The notes: a model not told the origin generated them from the sequence alone. Counted from the stretch's first letter, positions 1-6,845 are shown. The stretch: DNA of 7,168 nucleotides from Actinomycetota bacterium (GCA_019347725.1 JAHWKV010000045.1:1-7168), one strand, 5' to 3'. Made by a program: numbers and translations.

Positions 1-914
1 AATTTTCTCCCGACAGCGGGCCGGGGGAAGCCGGGGCCGGCCGAGGTGATATCGAGCAGACTGCCCGGCTGATCGGCGTGGTCGGTCCGTTTACCGCCGA
101 GGCCGTGAACGAGCTGGGTCCCGGCTTTTCGGAAGCGGAGCTGCCGTTTGTAGTTCCGTCTGTCGGCACGGCCTCTGCACCGCCGGATGAGGTGACCAGC
201 TTTCGCCGGTTGATCGCCCACCACGCTCAAGAGGGTGCGGTCTTGGCTGCCCATGCCGCGGGCCTCGTAGCCGGCGGCATCGTGCTGGTGACCGAAGACT
301 CTGATCCCGGGCGGGCCTTTTCGGAAGGGGCCGAGCCCACTTTGGCGGAGCTTGACCGGACGCCGGAGCGCGTCGAACGGGTCCAGCCGGAGGCCGGGAT
401 GGATACGCTGGCCACCGCGCTGGCCGACGCCGCACCGGAAGTTGTGCTCTACGGGGGCGCCGGCTCTACCGGATCCACGCTGGTCCAATCCCTGATGTCC
501 AAAGGCTATGAGGGCCGCATTGTGACCTCTCACCAGGTTAAGCTGGCCAGCCCCGATGGCCTCGGCACCGGCGTCATCAGTTCGTCTCCCTTTGCCGATC
601 CGGCCGCTGCGGCGGCGCCGGGTTTTGCCGAGGCCTTTGAGGAGGCCTATGGCTCCACCCCGCCTCGGTTCGCCCTTGAAGCCTACGAAGGTGCCTGGAT
701 GTTGCTTGAGGCAATCGAGGAGGTTGAGGCCGACGCCGAAGCGGTTAACGCCTTTCTTCAAAGCAACCGGAGCTTCCGGGGCGAGTCGAAACAGTATGAA
801 TTCGACGGCTCCGGAGATTTGTCAAGCGGGCTGCTATGGCTTTACGAATCCGATGAAGGGGGTTGGACTTTGTCGGGACGGTCCGACTCGCTCCCCGAGA
901 ACACTAGAGATTGA
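1..914 (+). CDS. ABC transporter substrate-binding protein, branched-chain amino acid type (LivK/Peripla_BP_6), 5'-partial
   Basis: The reading frame is open from base 3 to the TGA at 912-914, giving 303 visible residues. The N-terminus, including any export signal, lies outside the window. An internal GTG at 78 falls inside the conserved fold and is not the real start. The visible part begins near a DSG motif and continues with LIGVVGPF and then PFVVPSVGTASA. This is the usual order in type I periplasmic binding proteins: a 'vvGPf' strand followed by the 'pxxsp' substrate-loop region. Next come a helix-strand unit with GGIVLVTEDSDPG, a second-lobe strand PEVVLYGG, and a C-terminal ALEAYEGAWMLLEAI helix typical of the family. 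It would bind a small solute outside the membrane and deliver it to an ABC permease. The ligand cannot be read from the sequence: the family binds amino acids, amides, urea and aromatic acids. No permease or ATPase gene is visible. The next gene lies 36 bases downstream in the same reading frame. Confidence 0.85.
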   Translation, partial: FSPDSGPGEAGAGRGDIEQTARLIGVVGPFTAEAVNELGPGFSEAELPFVVPSVGTASAPPDEVTSFRRLIAHHAQEGAVLAAHAAGLVAGGIVLVTEDSDPGRAFSEGAEPTLAELDRTPERVERVQPEAGMDTLATALADAAPEVVLYGGAGSTGSTLVQSLMSKGYEGRIVTSHQVKLASPDGLGTGVISSSPFADPAAAAAPGFAEAFEEAYGSTPPRFALEAYEGAWMLLEAIEEVEADAEAVNAFLQSNRSFRGESKQYEFDGSGDLSSGLLWLYESDEGGWTLSGRSDSLPENTRD

Positions 915-950
915 GAAATTACCTCACAACTACGGTCGTCGGGCGGCGGC

Positions 951-1388
951 GTGTTTGCCACGCTGCTGGGGTGCCTGGGGGCGGGGGCGGTTATCGAAGT
1001 GTTGCGCAACTGGGCCGACTGGCAGCTGGGGTTCAGTGCGCCGGTATGGGAGGTCGTCGTGGGCTGGATAGGCTCAAGTGCACTGTCGGCGATAGCCGCT
1101 TCCGGTCTCATCCTGGGTGGATTGGGCTTCTACTCCGTCCATGTGCGCACCAACCGAGCTCACTCCTATGACGCCAAGGAGCGATTGATTGAAGTTAAGC
1201 AAAGGGCCGCGTTGTCGCTGATCGGCGCCGGCATGCTCGCCGCCTTCGGGGGTCTGGTTCTGTGGCTGAGCGGGAACCTGGGACCCGAGTTTCGGCCCTA
1301 CGCCGTATTGGTCCGTCTGACGACGTTTCTTGGTCTGGCCTTGGCGGTAGGTGCCTACTTCTACGCGAAAAAAGAGCACGACCGCTAG
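951..1388 (+). CDS. Small multi-pass membrane protein of unknown function (145 aa)
   Basis: I do not recognise a family. Hydrophobic segments lie at about residues 41-63, 86-107 and 117-139, with a further weakly hydrophobic N-terminal stretch at 1-18, so three or four membrane spans are likely. A charged loop (about residues 65-85, with KERLIEVKQR) separates the spans, and the C-terminus is basic (AKKEHDR). The start is uncertain: GTG at 951 is the first usable codon after the upstream TGA. Its upstream region is G-rich but has no clear ribosome binding site, and a GTG at 999 is an alternative that would drop the N-terminal hydrophobic segment. The frame is the same as that of the upstream binding-protein gene and stays open right after its stop codon. 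Co-transcription with that gene is likely. The gene ends at TAG 1386-1388, six bases from the end of the convergent acetyltransferase gene. Confidence 0.65.
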   Translation: MFATLLGCLGAGAVIEVLRNWADWQLGFSAPVWEVVVGWIGSSALSAIAASGLILGGLGFYSVHVRTNRAHSYDAKERLIEVKQRAALSLIGAGMLAAFGGLVLWLSGNLGPEFRPYAVLVRLTTFLGLALAVGAYFYAKKEHDR

Positions 1389-1394
1389 CGTGGT

Positions 1395-1958
1395 CTAGCG
1401 CTTGAGGTCCAGGTCCTCGGCCAGCAGGTCCATCAACAGGCTGTCCCTCCAGCGGCCGTCGGGGCCCCGTTCGTATTTGCGCATAACCCCGACCGGACGG
1501 AAGCCAACCGACGAGTACGCGCGAATGGCGCGGTCGTTCTCCAGGGCCGGATCAATCGTGAGCCGGTGGTGTCCTCTGGAGTTAATGAGGTGGCTGGCCA
1601 GTAGTTTGAGAGCCTCGGGACCGTAGCCGTAGCCCTGCCATTGGTCGGAGAGGAAGATGTCGACCGACGCGCGCCGGTAGTCCGGGTCGGTCTCCTCGGT
1701 GAACTGCACCGCACCGGCCAAGACGCCGCCGATCTCGATCGCCATGGAAGTAGCGGTACCGTTCAAGAACTCAGATTCGACCCTCATCAGGTCATGCTCT
1801 CCCCACCAACGGCTGACGCCGGCCTCCGCAAGAATGTCCGTAAGTACTTGCAGGTCGGAGCGATCGATGGGCCGTAACACCACGCGACGGCGCCCCTTGG
1901 CGGCGTGGTGGGGGGACCGCCGATCATGATGGGTCGAAAGAGGCTGTTTGTTGGACAT
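1395..1958 (-). CDS. GNAT family N-acetyltransferase, AAC(6')-like
   Basis: Residues are numbered from ATG 1958, giving 187 aa. The fold begins near residue 25 with VVLRPIDRSDL, the usual first strand and helix of GNAT proteins. It continues with a GVSRWWG segment, the acetyl-CoA-binding loop QGYGYGPEAL at about 108-117 (the Q/RxxGxG/A motif), and ENDRAIRAYSSVGF near 140-153, the C-terminal cofactor motif. The WWG element and the end (FRPVGVMRKYERGPDG, then LLMDLL) resemble aminoglycoside 6'-N-acetyltransferase-like proteins, but many such relatives do not confer resistance and the substrate is unknown. Three starts are possible. GTG 1997 has no ribosome site. ATG 1958 has none either, but has a well-placed -10 hexamer for leaderless initiation. 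GTG 1883 or 1880 has an AAGGGG at 1898-1893 and would give the typical MVLRP N-terminus. The residues before VVLRP are His/Arg-rich and look dispensable. The gene is convergent with the membrane protein gene. Confidence 0.88.
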   Translation of the reverse strand: MSNKQPLSTHHDRRSPHHAAKGRRRVVLRPIDRSDLQVLTDILAEAGVSRWWGEHDLMRVESEFLNGTATSMAIEIGGVLAGAVQFTEETDPDYRRASVDIFLSDQWQGYGYGPEALKLLASHLINSRGHHRLTIDPALENDRAIRAYSSVGFRPVGVMRKYERGPDGRWRDSLLMDLLAEDLDLKR

Positions 1959-1968
1959 ATGCGACACT

Positions 1969-1974
1969 AGATTA
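1969..1974 (-). promoter_or_regulatory. Candidate -10 hexamer for the acetyltransferase (leaderless start)
   Basis: On the minus strand the hexamer TAATCT lies 10 bases upstream of ATG 1958. Transcription starting about 7 bases after it would leave almost no 5' leader, which fits the lack of a ribosome binding site at that ATG. No good -35 hexamer is seen at 16-18 base spacing. The call rests on one short motif. Confidence 0.3.
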
Positions 1975-2111
1975 CGGTCCAGATCGACCGCATGCACGCA
2001 GGGGAAGAGGCGCTGTTAAGGCTGAATCCGCTGGGTATGGTGCTCTATCTGGATGCACGCTGGTGCACGGAGGCGTCTGAAGGCAAATAAAGACGCCGGC
2101 GGATCGGAGGA

Positions 2112-2282
2112 ATGATTCTGGAACATATTGCGCCCACGGCGCCCATGCTGCTTGCCCACCTGGGGCACAGCGGCCCGCTATTCGCCCTGATAATTGGCGG
2201 AATGCTCCTGCCCCTAGTCGCGGTCTTCTTCATATTGGCCCGCAATGAGAAGCGCCGGCAGGATAGAACTTCCGACACTTGA
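2112..2282 (+). CDS. Small single-span membrane protein (56 aa), unknown function
   Basis: ATG at 2112 opens a 56-codon frame ending at TGA 2280-2282, with an in-frame TAA upstream at 2088. The product has a short polar start (MILEHIAPTAP), a histidine-containing stretch LLAHLGHSGPLF, and one strong transmembrane segment at about residues 23-43 (ALIIGGMLLPLVAVFFILA). It ends in a positively charged tail (RNEKRRQDR), which predicts an outside N-terminus and a cytoplasmic C-terminus. A GGAGG at 2106-2110 is close to ideal in sequence but only one base from the ATG. The in-frame CTG at 2118 would have a normal 7-base spacing, so the exact start is open. The shape resembles small membrane proteins with an LAHxGH N-terminus that I recall from actinobacterial genomes; this is an impression, not a match. 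Its size, charge pattern and hydrophobic block argue against chance. Confidence 0.55.
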   Translation: MILEHIAPTAPMLLAHLGHSGPLFALIIGGMLLPLVAVFFILARNEKRRQDRTSDT

Positions 2283-2398
2283 GCTCATTCGAGCGAATCC
2301 GCTTTGCCTATCAGCAAGCATGGATAGATCCTTACCTATCTGCGCAGCTCGAGACATAGAGCGAGAGCTAGGGACTGGGGTAGGATCATCGATGTCAG

Positions 2399-2412
2399 GA
2401 TGCTTCGGCATC
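2399..2412 (+). other. cUUCGg tetraloop hairpin
   Basis: The arms GATGC and GCATC close a TTCG loop, giving the exceptionally stable C(UUCG)G tetraloop in RNA. The stem has five base pairs. An alternative pairing uses CGATG at 2390-2394 with CATCG at 2409-2413. It lies 97 bases upstream of mcl and would be part of a 5' leader only if transcription starts upstream of it. Confidence 0.35.
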
Positions 2413-2417
2413 GAACA

Positions 2418-2455
2418 CACGCCCACGGTTGGTCCCATTTAGGACCGCGGGCGTG
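2418..2455. promoter_or_regulatory. Inverted repeat ahead of mcl (hairpin or operator)
   Basis: The outer arms CACGCCC (2418-2424) and GGGCGTG (2449-2455) pair over 7 bases. The inner arms GGTCC (2431-2435) and GGACC (2442-2446) pair over 5 bases around the 6-base loop CATTTA. The unpaired internal parts are 6 bases on the left and 2 on the right. No T-run follows, so it is not a standard intrinsic terminator. Its place 53 bases before the mcl start suggests an operator or a leader hairpin controlling the operon, which is an inference. It could also end transcription of the small gene at 2112-2282. Confidence 0.4.
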
Positions 2456-2508
2456 CCGCGGGTTATGGCGGCGGCCCCGGCTTCTACGGAAAGACACAGG
2501 TGTAATAC

Positions 2509-3468
2509 ATGAGTCACACGCGATATGAGCCAGTCCGTACGCGGGTGCAGCGAAGCATGCTAATGGTGCCGGGCTCACAGCAGAAGTTTTTTGCTAAAGG
2601 CCTAGACAGCGAGGCCGACTACGTTTGCATAGATCTGGAGGACGCCGTCGTACCCGATGACAAGGTGCGGGCGCGGGCCAACGCCGTCGAAGAGCTAAAC
2701 ACCCTGGACTGGCTAGGTCAGGGAAAGACGACTTCAGTGCGCATCAACGGTATCGACACCCACTACATGTACCGGGACGTCATCGAACTGGTCGAACAGG
2801 CCGGCGAACACATCGACGTGTTGCTGGTTCCGAAGGTCGGAGTCGCTTCCGACGTGTACATGGTGGATGCTCTGCTCACCCAGATAGAGCAAGGCCTGAA
2901 GACCAGTCACCGCATCGGCACCGAGGCCCTGATCGAGACGGCGCTCGGCATGGCCAACGTCGAGACGATCGCAGCGAGCGGCGGCCGCCTCGAGGCCTTG
3001 CACTTCGGTGTTGCGGACTATGCGGCCAGCAATCGAGCGCGGACGGTGAACATCGGAGGGCTGAACCCCGACTACCCCGGCGACCAGTGGCACTCTGCGC
3101 TCAGTCGGATGATCGTTGCCTGCCGTGCGTACGGGCTGCGCGCCATCGACGGTCCGTTCGGCGACTTCAGCGATCCAGAGGGCTTCCGCGCCGGAGCGCG
3201 GCGCGCCGCAGCCCTGGGCGCCGAGGGCAAGTGGGCGATCCACCCCGCGCAGGTCGACCTGGCGAACGAGGTCTTCAGCCCGCCCGAGGCCGAGGTCGAC
3301 CGGGCTCGGCGCATCGTCGAGGAGCTTCGTCAGGCCGAAGCAGCCGGCAACGGAGCCGCGTCCGTGGACGGCAAGATGATCGACGCAGCTTCCGCTCGCA
3401 TGGCCGAGAACGTTGTGCATCTGGATGAAGAGATCAAGAAGGCCGAGTTGGCCTCTACGGGGAACTGA
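2509..3468 (+). CDS. mcl: L-malyl-CoA lyase (HpcH/HpaI aldolase / CitE-like family)
   Basis: The enzyme reversibly cleaves L-malyl-CoA to acetyl-CoA and glyoxylate, using Mg2+, in the cytosol. The 319-aa product is close to the usual length of about 320. Family motifs appear in order: RSMLMVPGS (15-23), the metal and CoA site DLEDAV (42-47), VRING (77-81), a VPKVG strand (108-112), IETALGMANVE with the metal-binding Glu (142-152), FGVADYAAS with the Asp ligand (166-174), IDGPFGDFSDP (213-223), GKWAIHPAQVDLANEVF (240-256) and the C-terminal lid GKMIDAASARMAE (288-300). These match the methylotroph malyl-CoA lyase (MclA/Mcl1) pattern as I remember it rather than CitE. The segment between NIGG and HSALSRM (about 181-201) looks shorter than in the Methylorubrum enzyme. 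ATG 2509 is preceded by AGGTG at 6-base spacing. The stop touches the start of mtkA, so the two are probably translationally coupled. It may also act on beta-methylmalyl-CoA. Confidence 0.93.
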   Translation: MSHTRYEPVRTRVQRSMLMVPGSQQKFFAKGLDSEADYVCIDLEDAVVPDDKVRARANAVEELNTLDWLGQGKTTSVRINGIDTHYMYRDVIELVEQAGEHIDVLLVPKVGVASDVYMVDALLTQIEQGLKTSHRIGTEALIETALGMANVETIAASGGRLEALHFGVADYAASNRARTVNIGGLNPDYPGDQWHSALSRMIVACRAYGLRAIDGPFGDFSDPEGFRAGARRAAALGAEGKWAIHPAQVDLANEVFSPPEAEVDRARRIVEELRQAEAAGNGAASVDGKMIDAASARMAENVVHLDEEIKKAELASTGN

Positions 3469-4662
3469 ATGGACATTCACGAACATCAGGCAAAAGAGAT
3501 TCTGGCCGGCTTTGGCGTACCCGTACCTAAAGGCAGCGTAGCCTTCACGGCGGACGAGGCGGTGCAGGCAGCCGAGGAGCTGGGTGGGAGCCGCTGGGCG
3601 GTCAAGGCCCAGATTCACTCCGGCGCCCGAGGTAAGGCCGGAGGTATCAAGATCTGTTCCACCACCGAGGAGGTCGAGCAGGCGGCGCACGCCCTTTTGG
3701 GCAACCCGCTGGTCACACACCAGACCGGCCCGGGCGGCAAGATGGTCAACCGGGTCTACGTCGAAACGGCGGTACCCATAAGCCGTGAGATGTATCTGGG
3801 CTTGATACTGGACCGCGGCCTTGAGCGGGTGACCGTAGTCGCCTACGCCCAGGGTGGCGTGGAGATCGAGGAAACCGCCAGCGCTGACGAGGCGGTCACC
3901 GAGGTCATCGAGCCGGCGGTGGGGATCCAGCCCTTTCAGGCGCGCGAGATCGCGTTCGGGTTGGGCCTCGCCGGCCCACAGGTCAAGCAGGCTGTTGCTG
4001 CGATTACCGGAGCGTATCGAGCGTTTCGGGACTTGGACGCCACCATGGTCGAGATCAACCCGCTGGTTGTCACGGGGTCCGGCGATGTGGTCGCTTTGGA
4101 TGTGAAGATGTCCTTCGACGACAACGCTTTGTTTAGGCGCCCCAGCATTCGGGAGCTGCGCGACTACAGCCAGGAGGATCCTCGCGAAGTCGAGGCTTCC
4201 CAGCACGGGCTCAACTACATCGGGCTTGATGGCGAAATAGGTTGCATAGTCAACGGCGCCGGACTTGCCATGGCGACCATGGACCTTATCAAGCACGCCG
4301 GTGCGGAGCCGGCCAATTTCCTGGACATCGGCGGGGGAGCGTCGCCGGAGCGGGTCGCCAACGCCTTCCGGTTGGTTATGGCCGATCCGCAGGTGCAGGT
4401 GATCCTTGTGAACATCTTTGCCGGCATCAACCGCTGCGACTGGGTGGCTGAAGGCATCGTAAGGGCTGCGCGTGAGGTCGAACTGAAGGTGCCTCTTGTC
4501 GTCCGGCTGGCCGGCACGCACGTCGACGAAGGGCGCAAGATACTGGCCAACAGCGGCCTGGAAATCACCAGCCCCGAAGAATTGGGCGACGCCGCGCTGG
4601 CCGCGGTTCATACGCTGCGCAAAAAGACAATCAAAGCGGCCGCATCTAAGGGGCAGTCATGA
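3469..4662 (+). CDS. mtkA: Malate-CoA ligase (malate thiokinase) beta subunit
   Basis: With MtkB this ATP-grasp subunit makes malyl-CoA from malate, CoA and ATP. The start [12 protein letters not shown] is the classic beginning of the succinyl-CoA synthetase beta family. The glycine-rich nucleotide loop [11 protein letters not shown] is at 51-61. The metal-binding EINPLV is at 195-200, with [15 protein letters not shown] at 210-224. The CoA-ligase domain carries [11 protein letters not shown] (262-272), FLDIGGGAS (284-292) and [15 protein letters not shown] (315-329), ending with [15 protein letters not shown]. Several of these, notably the [13 protein letters not shown] and DDNALFRR stretches, agree with MtkA as I recall it from Methylorubrum extorquens. 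The adjoining mcl gene also favours malate over succinate as substrate. A succinyl-CoA synthetase beta subunit is the main alternative. The 397-aa length is a few residues above the usual 390. GGGGA at 3459-3463, inside the end of mcl, is its ribosome site. Its last codons overlap mtkB. Confidence 0.93.
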   Translation: MDIHEHQAKEILAGFGVPVPKGSVAFTADEAVQAAEELGGSRWAVKAQIHSGARGKAGGIKICSTTEEVEQAAHALLGNPLVTHQTGPGGKMVNRVYVETAVPISREMYLGLILDRGLERVTVVAYAQGGVEIEETASADEAVTEVIEPAVGIQPFQAREIAFGLGLAGPQVKQAVAAITGAYRAFRDLDATMVEINPLVVTGSGDVVALDVKMSFDDNALFRRPSIRELRDYSQEDPREVEASQHGLNYIGLDGEIGCIVNGAGLAMATMDLIKHAGAEPANFLDIGGGASPERVANAFRLVMADPQVQVILVNIFAGINRCDWVAEGIVRAAREVELKVPLVVRLAGTHVDEGRKILANSGLEITSPEELGDAALAAVHTLRKKTIKAAASKGQS

Positions 4663-5543
4663 GTATTTTGATCGACGAGACCACTCCGGTCATCTTCCAG
4701 GGCTTCACGGGCGACAAGGGCACCTTCCACGCCCAGGAGACGATCGAGTACGGCACCAGGCTGGTCGGGGGAGTAACGCCCGGCAAGGGAGGACAGACGC
4801 ACCTGGGTCTGCCGGTCTTCAACACCGTGAAGGAGGCGGTCCGGGCCACCGGCGCAAAAGCCACGCAGATTTTCGTTCCCGCTCCCTTTGTCGCCGATGC
4901 CGTCATGGAGGCGGCGGACGCAGGCATGGAGCTGGCGGTGGTCATTGCCGAGGGCGTACCGGCGCAGGACATGATGAAGGTCAAGCGGTACCTGCTGCGC
5001 TACCCGGAGCAGTACCGCATGATTTTGATCGGCCCCAACTGTGCGGGGGTGATCAGCGTCGGCAAAGCGATGCTGGGGATCATGCCCGGCCACATCTATG
5101 AGCCGGGCCGCGTGGGGATCGTTGCCCGTTCGGGAACGCTCGGCTACGAGGCTGCGGCGCAAATGAGTAAGTTCGGTATCGGTGTGAGCACCAGCGCGGG
5201 CATAGGCGGCGACCCCATCAACGGCAGCTCCTTCGTGAAGATCCTCAAGCTTTTCGAGGAGGATGACCAGACCGACGCGGTAATGCTGATCGGCGAGATA
5301 GGCGGCCCTCAGGAAGCCAAGGCTGCCCATTACGTGCGGGACCGCATGACCAAGCCGGTTGTAGGATTTGTGGCCGGGCTGACCGCACCTCCGGGCCGGC
5401 GCATGGGCCACGCCGGCGCCATCATCGGTGAAGCCGGGGACACCGCGCCGGAAAAGGGCGAGATCATGCGTGCTGCCGGAATGAAGGTGGCGACGAGTCC
5501 CGCAGATTTGGGTTCGACCATGGCCGAGGCGCTTTCCGGCTAA
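4659..5543 (+). CDS. mtkB: Malate-CoA ligase (malate thiokinase) alpha subunit
   Basis: This is the CoA-binding and phosphohistidine subunit that partners MtkA; the 294-aa length is typical. Seen in order: N-terminal [15 protein letters not shown], the CoA-binding Rossmann part with TGDKGTFHA (17-25) and [13 protein letters not shown] (36-48), GPNCAGVIS (125-133), [13 protein letters not shown] (157-169), [12 protein letters not shown] (181-192), GEIGGPQEA (212-220) and [11 protein letters not shown] (246-256). His251 of the last motif is the expected phosphorylated residue. The order and wording of these motifs agree with MtkB as I recall it. The ATG overlaps the mtkA stop in an ATGA, and AAGGGG at 4648-4653 is its ribosome site at 5-base spacing. 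The overlap implies coupled, near-equal synthesis of the two subunits, as needed for a heteromeric enzyme. SucD is the alternative by family alone, but the neighbours argue for malate. Confidence 0.93.
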   Translation: MSILIDETTPVIFQGFTGDKGTFHAQETIEYGTRLVGGVTPGKGGQTHLGLPVFNTVKEAVRATGAKATQIFVPAPFVADAVMEAADAGMELAVVIAEGVPAQDMMKVKRYLLRYPEQYRMILIGPNCAGVISVGKAMLGIMPGHIYEPGRVGIVARSGTLGYEAAAQMSKFGIGVSTSAGIGGDPINGSSFVKILKLFEEDDQTDAVMLIGEIGGPQEAKAAHYVRDRMTKPVVGFVAGLTAPPGRRMGHAGAIIGEAGDTAPEKGEIMRAAGMKVATSPADLGSTMAEALSG

Positions 5544-5605
5544 GCGGTGCGTACCCGAGTGCAAGGTCTAAGCCAACCGGCAAATCCATCGATCCTGGAG
5601 CCTAA

Positions 5606-6799
5606 ATGACACCTGAGACGAATTCTGTAACGGCCCCGGCCATCACCCCTCCGCAGCGAGTTCTGCTCGGCCCCGGACCCAGCGATGTATCGGCACGGGT
5701 TCTGGCGGCCATGTCGGCGCCGACGATCGGGCATCTCGATCCTGAGTACCTGAAGATCATGGACGAGACGCGTTCGATGATTCAGGCCGTCTATTCAACG
5801 AAGAACGAGATGACGATGGCTACCTCGGGCACCGGTTCGGCCGGCATGGAGATGTGTGTGGTCAACCTCATCGAGCCGGGCGACGAGATGATTGTGGGTG
5901 TAAACGGCGTATTCGGTACCCGTATGCGGGATGTGGCCGAGCGCTCCGGCGCAACTGTGCACTCCGTTGAGGCCGACTGGGGCCAGATCATCCAGCCCGA
6001 CGCAGTTGCCGAAGCGCTCAAGCAGCACCCCAGCACCAAGGTTGTAGGTATCGTTCACGCCGAGACCTCGACTGGGGCCCATCAACCTCTGGTCGAGATC
6101 TCCGAGATGGTGCACGCCGCCGGGGCGTTGCTGTTGGTCGACGCGGTCACCTCCATCGCCGGGGTGGAGCTGTTGGTTGACGAGTGGAACATCGACGCCG
6201 TGTACAGCGGCACCCAAAAATGTCTGTCGTGCCCGCCTGGGTTGGCGCCGGTATCGTTTTCGCAGGCTGCCTTGGACGTGATGGATAAGCGCCAGAGCAA
6301 GGTTCAGAGTTGGTACTTGGACATCTTTATGCTGCGCAACTATTGGGGCGGCGATCGCGTCTATCACCACACGGCACCTATCAATATGACCTACGCCCTG
6401 CACGAGGCTTTGCGTATAGTCCTCGAGGAGGGCCTTGAGGCCCGTGTCGCACGCCACACGTTGCACCACCGGGCGCTACGGGCCGGTCTGGAAGCTATGG
6501 GTCTGAGTTATGTCCCCGAACATTCGCTGACGACCCTAAATGCGGTGCGCGTGCCCGAGGGCGTCGACGACGCAGTTGTGCGCAAACGGCTTCTAAGCGA
6601 GTACGGGATTGAAATCGGCGCCGGGCTGGGGCCGTTTAAAGGCAAGGCGTGGCGGATCGGCCTCATGGGTCACTCCAGCACCCGGCGTAACGTCCTGTTG
6701 ATCCTGGCCGCGTTGGAGTCGCTGCTGGCCGAGCAAGGCGCTGCTTTTACCAGGGGAGCGGCTCTGGCCGGGGCATCCGATGTTTACGCACCGGCCTGA
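5606..6799 (+). CDS. Class V aminotransferase: serine(alanine)-glyoxylate aminotransferase, AGXT-like
   Basis: This fold-type I PLP enzyme would transfer an amino group to glyoxylate, giving glycine. Visible features are [12 protein letters not shown] (17-28), the phosphate-binding [10 protein letters not shown] (74-83), [12 protein letters not shown] (151-162), the cofactor Asp in VDAVTSIAG (178-186), the Schiff-base Lys205 in [14 protein letters not shown] (200-213), YHHTAPI (253-259), and a C-terminal [14 protein letters not shown] whose Arg350 should bind the substrate carboxylate. From memory, these details ([33 protein letters not shown]) are nearer to the human AGXT and PucG-type branch than to the SgaA of Methylorubrum. 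I therefore leave the symbol blank, although the operon position points to the sga role (serine + glyoxylate to hydroxypyruvate + glycine). The 397-aa length is normal. ATG 5606 has GGAG at 5597-5600. The 62-base gap after mtkB holds no clear terminator or promoter, so it is probably in the same operon. Confidence 0.88.
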   Translation: MTPETNSVTAPAITPPQRVLLGPGPSDVSARVLAAMSAPTIGHLDPEYLKIMDETRSMIQAVYSTKNEMTMATSGTGSAGMEMCVVNLIEPGDEMIVGVNGVFGTRMRDVAERSGATVHSVEADWGQIIQPDAVAEALKQHPSTKVVGIVHAETSTGAHQPLVEISEMVHAAGALLLVDAVTSIAGVELLVDEWNIDAVYSGTQKCLSCPPGLAPVSFSQAALDVMDKRQSKVQSWYLDIFMLRNYWGGDRVYHHTAPINMTYALHEALRIVLEEGLEARVARHTLHHRALRAGLEAMGLSYVPEHSLTTLNAVRVPEGVDDAVVRKRLLSEYGIEIGAGLGPFKGKAWRIGLMGHSSTRRNVLLILAALESLLAEQGAAFTRGAALAGASDVYAPA

Positions 6800-6839
6800 A
6801 CCCTTACAGGGTAAACGGGCTCTGCGGGTACTTAGCTAA

Positions 6840-6845
6840 TATGAT
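6840..6845 (+). promoter_or_regulatory. Candidate -10 hexamer ahead of the 6908 gene
   Basis: TATGAT matches the consensus at five of six positions and lies in the only AT-rich patch of the 108-base gap after the aminotransferase gene. Overlapping TAATAT at 6837-6842 is an alternative. No recognisable -35 hexamer is seen at 17-base spacing. A start near 6852 would place the palindrome at 6867-6888 in the 5' leader. Confidence 0.3.

Larger units (their letters stand above)
2283..2508. other. Intergenic leader region upstream of the mcl-mtkAB operon
   Basis: This 226-base gap has no convincing gene. It contains a 12-base dyad (ATTCG-AG-CGAAT, 2287-2298), a small UUCG hairpin at 2399-2412 and a longer inverted repeat at 2418-2455. 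A TAGGAT at 2381-2386 could be a -10 element, but no matching -35 is seen. The ribosome site for mcl, AGGTG at 2498-2502, sits 6 bases before its ATG. The operon promoter must lie here or further upstream. I found no known riboswitch signature by eye. Confidence 0.45.

Noticed and set aside
1389..1394. A bidirectional terminator between the convergent genes
   Set aside because: The gap is only six bases and I see no convincing stem-loop with T-runs around it.
1992..2090. A 32-codon plus-strand frame (MHAGEEALLRLNPLG...) between the acetyltransferase and the small membrane gene
   Set aside because: No ribosome binding site, no recognisable feature, and short enough to occur by chance. It also overlaps the longest possible 5' end of the acetyltransferase gene.
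2245..2442. A 65-codon plus-strand frame beginning MRSAGRIELPTLEL
   Set aside because: The GRIELPT wording recalls spurious proteins read across antisense tRNA genes, so I looked for a tRNA. No acceptor stem, T-loop or anticodon arm can be built on either strand. The frame overlaps the small membrane gene and crosses the hairpin region, so it is most likely non-coding.
2734..4611. A 625-codon open frame on the minus strand across mcl and mtkA
   Set aside because: Both plus-strand genes are unmistakable. The antisense frame is open because of GC-rich codon bias, shows no recognisable domain, and has low-complexity Asp/His/Leu/Gly-rich composition.
4608..5564. A 318-codon minus-strand frame opposite mtkB
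   Set aside because: A shadow of mtkB with no recognisable motif and no plausible start context.
5795..6469. A 224-codon minus-strand frame opposite the aminotransferase gene
   Set aside because: A shadow frame of a clearly coding gene, without family features.
6800..6812. ACCCT-TAC-AGGGT stem right after the aminotransferase stop, as a terminator
   Set aside because: Only five base pairs with a three-base loop and just AAA after it rather than a T-run. Too weak to call.
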